Part shown: one piece after another, positions 4,996-6,438 of the stretch
Layout: the number at the start of each line of letters is the position of its first letter
Position numbering within the stretch: position 1 is the first letter of the stretch
Source of the DNA: Clostridia bacterium
Lineage (GTDB): Bacteria > Bacillota > Clostridia > RGIG8785
Reading direction: 5' to 3'
DNA: 6,438 bases
Assembly (NCBI GenBank): GCA_017620795.1
Contig: JAGAUM010000051.1
Coordinates: 1-6,438 of the forward strand
Made by a program: the position numbers and the translations under genes
Notes under the pieces: model-generated
Seen by the model: only the letters and a program-made list of their open reading frames with translations
The model's database searches: none
Told to the model about the DNA's origin: nothing

Positions 4996-6438
4996 ATGAA
5001 GAAAATTTTGACTCTTGTTTTGGCTTTGGCATTGCTTTGTACTCTATGGGTATGCCCTGTATCGGCAGAAGAGGGTGTTGCCTTTGAAAGCACTGTTACT
5101 TATACCATGGACAAACCTTTTTCCAAGGTGCCTTTAACCATGGAAGCCACCGTTCTGCTTCCCGATAGTGGCGATGCTTACTCCTTAGGTGGCACGATTG
5201 TGGGCAATTACAGTAAGTTTTTGTCGGTGGACCATCAGACCTTTGGGGTGCATTCCGCCGGCAATCCGAGAATCACCTTTAACGATGACAACCGCTCCAA
5301 CGAAACCATTACCTTTACCAAAGTCAACATCCTGTCCAACGAATGGACCCATCTGACCTTGGTTTTAGACCCGATCTTAAAGCAAGCACACTGCTATGTC
5401 AACGGGGAACTAAAAGAAACCGTTTCCAATCTGGACTTCTCCACCGATGTGGTGGTGGACGCCCCCTCCTTCGTGGGTGGCGACCCCAGAGAGAATAACA
5501 CCAACTTCTTCCGTGGCAGAATCAAGAACGTGGCGCTGTATTCGGATGTTCGCACCGCCCAAGAAATTGCCGCAGATGTAACCGCCACCGCACCCGATAC
5601 CGATAACCTGTTGGCGGCTTATGTCCTGGACAGTGCAGGCGACAAAAAAGACCTTTCGGGCAACGGCTATGACTTAAGCTACACCGCAGTATGGGTAGAC
5701 GCCCCGCCTGTAGAGGACTATGCTTACTCCTTTGCCATTGTGGGCGATACCCAGTACCAGACCGACCGCTACCCCGAAGTATTGACCGGTGTTTACGATT
5801 GGATTATTGACAATGTCAAGTCCCAGAAGATGGCATTCGTTCTGGGTATGGGTGATATGACCGACCGTGACACCGACGAGGAATGGGCACGGGTCAAAAA
5901 AGAGGTGCACCGCCTAGACGGTGTGGTCCCTTATTCTTTCGTCCATGGCAACCATGACTCGGTAGCAGGGTTTAACAAGACCTTCCCCTTATCCGATTAC
6001 AAGGGCAAGGTAGACGGTACCCACGACGGTACCATGGTCAACACCTATCAGACCTTCAGCGTTTCGGGGCAGAAGTATCTGGTGGTCAATTTAGGCTACC
6101 AGTACACCCCTGTTGACACCGTTGCCACTTGGGCAAACGAGGTCATTGCCAAGCACCCCGACCATCAGGTCATCATCACCACTCACTCCTATTTAAGCGG
6201 GGAGGGACAACGGAACGAGCAGGGCGAACGGCTCTGGGACACCATTGCCAGCAAACATAAAAATGTGGTCATGGTCTTAAGCGGACACTCGGACGGAGAC
6301 GATATCCAGCTCCTCCACTCGATAGGTGAGCAGGGCAATATCGTCTGCCAGTTCATGATTAACGCCCAGTACACCGACCTGACCTATGACGGCACGGGCA
6401 TCATTGCCATGTTCTATTTCTCCGAAGACGGCAAGAAC
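4996..6438 (+). CDS. Secreted LamG-like plus metallophosphoesterase protein, cut by the right window edge
   Basis: The frame is open for 481 codons with no stop before the edge. Residues 1-24 are a signal peptide (M-K-K, hydrophobic core, C-P-V-S-A before Glu25). Residues about 28-200 form a LamG/concanavalin-like module: E-W-T-H-L-T-L-V-L-D, Y-V-N-G-E-L, then F-F-R-G-R-I-K-N-V-A-L-Y-S and a T-A-Q-E-I helix, a pattern typical of glycan-binding or structural jelly rolls. A short linker resembling the start of another LamG repeat (LSGNGYDLSY) follows. The metallophosphoesterase domain, from about 243, carries D251-T-Q253, G286-D287-M-T-D290, G318-N-H-D321, H397 and G430-H431-S-D433. The D-x-Q and G-H-x-D variants match those of the upstream paralogue, and more than half of the aligned residues look identical. 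The LamG-phosphoesterase order resembles YvnB-type exported phosphohydrolases. An SLH triplet beyond the edge is likely by analogy but not seen. Confidence 0.92.
   Translation, partial: MKKILTLVLALALLCTLWVCPVSAEEGVAFESTVTYTMDKPFSKVPLTMEATVLLPDSGDAYSLGGTIVGNYSKFLSVDHQTFGVHSAGNPRITFNDDNRSNETITFTKVNILSNEWTHLTLVLDPILKQAHCYVNGELKETVSNLDFSTDVVVDAPSFVGGDPRENNTNFFRGRIKNVALYSDVRTAQEIAADVTATAPDTDNLLAAYVLDSAGDKKDLSGNGYDLSYTAVWVDAPPVEDYAYSFAIVGDTQYQTDRYPEVLTGVYDWIIDNVKSQKMAFVLGMGDMTDRDTDEEWARVKKEVHRLDGVVPYSFVHGNHDSVAGFNKTFPLSDYKGKVDGTHDGTMVNTYQTFSVSGQKYLVVNLGYQYTPVDTVATWANEVIAKHPDHQVIITTHSYLSGEGQRNEQGERLWDTIASKHKNVVMVLSGHSDGDDIQLLHSIGEQGNIVCQFMINAQYTDLTYDGTGIIAMFYFSEDGKN

Noticed and set aside
2140..6438. 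Possible anti-phage or toxin-antitoxin system
   Set aside because: All three proteins carry signal peptides, and two carry wall-anchoring SLH repeats. Nothing resembles a nuclease effector, sensor, toxin or antitoxin.

Overview
The window looks like part of the chromosome of a Gram-positive, Clostridia-type Firmicute. The evidence is near-consensus sigma-A promoters (TTGACA/TATAAT), strong AGGAGG-type Shine-Dalgarno sites, short A/T-flanked hairpin terminators, and exported proteins carrying C-terminal S-layer homology (SLH) triplets. Coding regions have a moderate G+C content and the gaps between genes are clearly richer in A+T. No species can be named from the sequence alone.

Layout: (1) 1-1859, minus strand. 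This is a two-gene (or longer) transcription unit. Its first gene encodes a 588-residue fusion of an uncertain N-terminal half and a C-terminal short-chain dehydrogenase of the sorbitol-6-phosphate dehydrogenase (SrlD) type. Nine bases downstream, the first 27 codons of another gene run off the left edge. (2) 1860-2139, a divergent intergenic region. It holds one sigma-A promoter for each direction, and between them a perfect 16-bp inverted repeat whose arms lie 66 bases apart. (3) 2140-6438, plus strand. Three consecutive genes encode secreted, probably wall-bound proteins: a beta-sandwich-like module plus three SLH repeats; a metallophosphoesterase plus three SLH repeats; and a LamG-like module plus a metallophosphoesterase, which runs off the right edge.

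The three plus-strand genes are not a simple operon. Each has its own strong promoter, and genes 1 and 2 each end in an intrinsic terminator. They share parts: the SLH triplets of genes 1 and 2 align at about 69% identity (hand alignment), and the phosphoesterase domains of genes 2 and 3 are also clearly paralogous. The picture is a small cluster built by duplication and module exchange, displaying binding and hydrolytic domains on the cell surface. Both phosphoesterases carry the same unusual metal-site variants (D-x-Q in place of D-x-H, and G-H-x-D in place of G-H-x-H), as in the YvnB-like branch of the calcineurin-like superfamily. The substrate is unknown.

No tRNA, rRNA, CRISPR array, insertion sequence or defence system was seen. 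The most noteworthy items are the SLH/phosphoesterase paralogue cluster with variant metal ligands, the divergent-region inverted repeat, and the unusual domain composition of the SrlD-like fusion.
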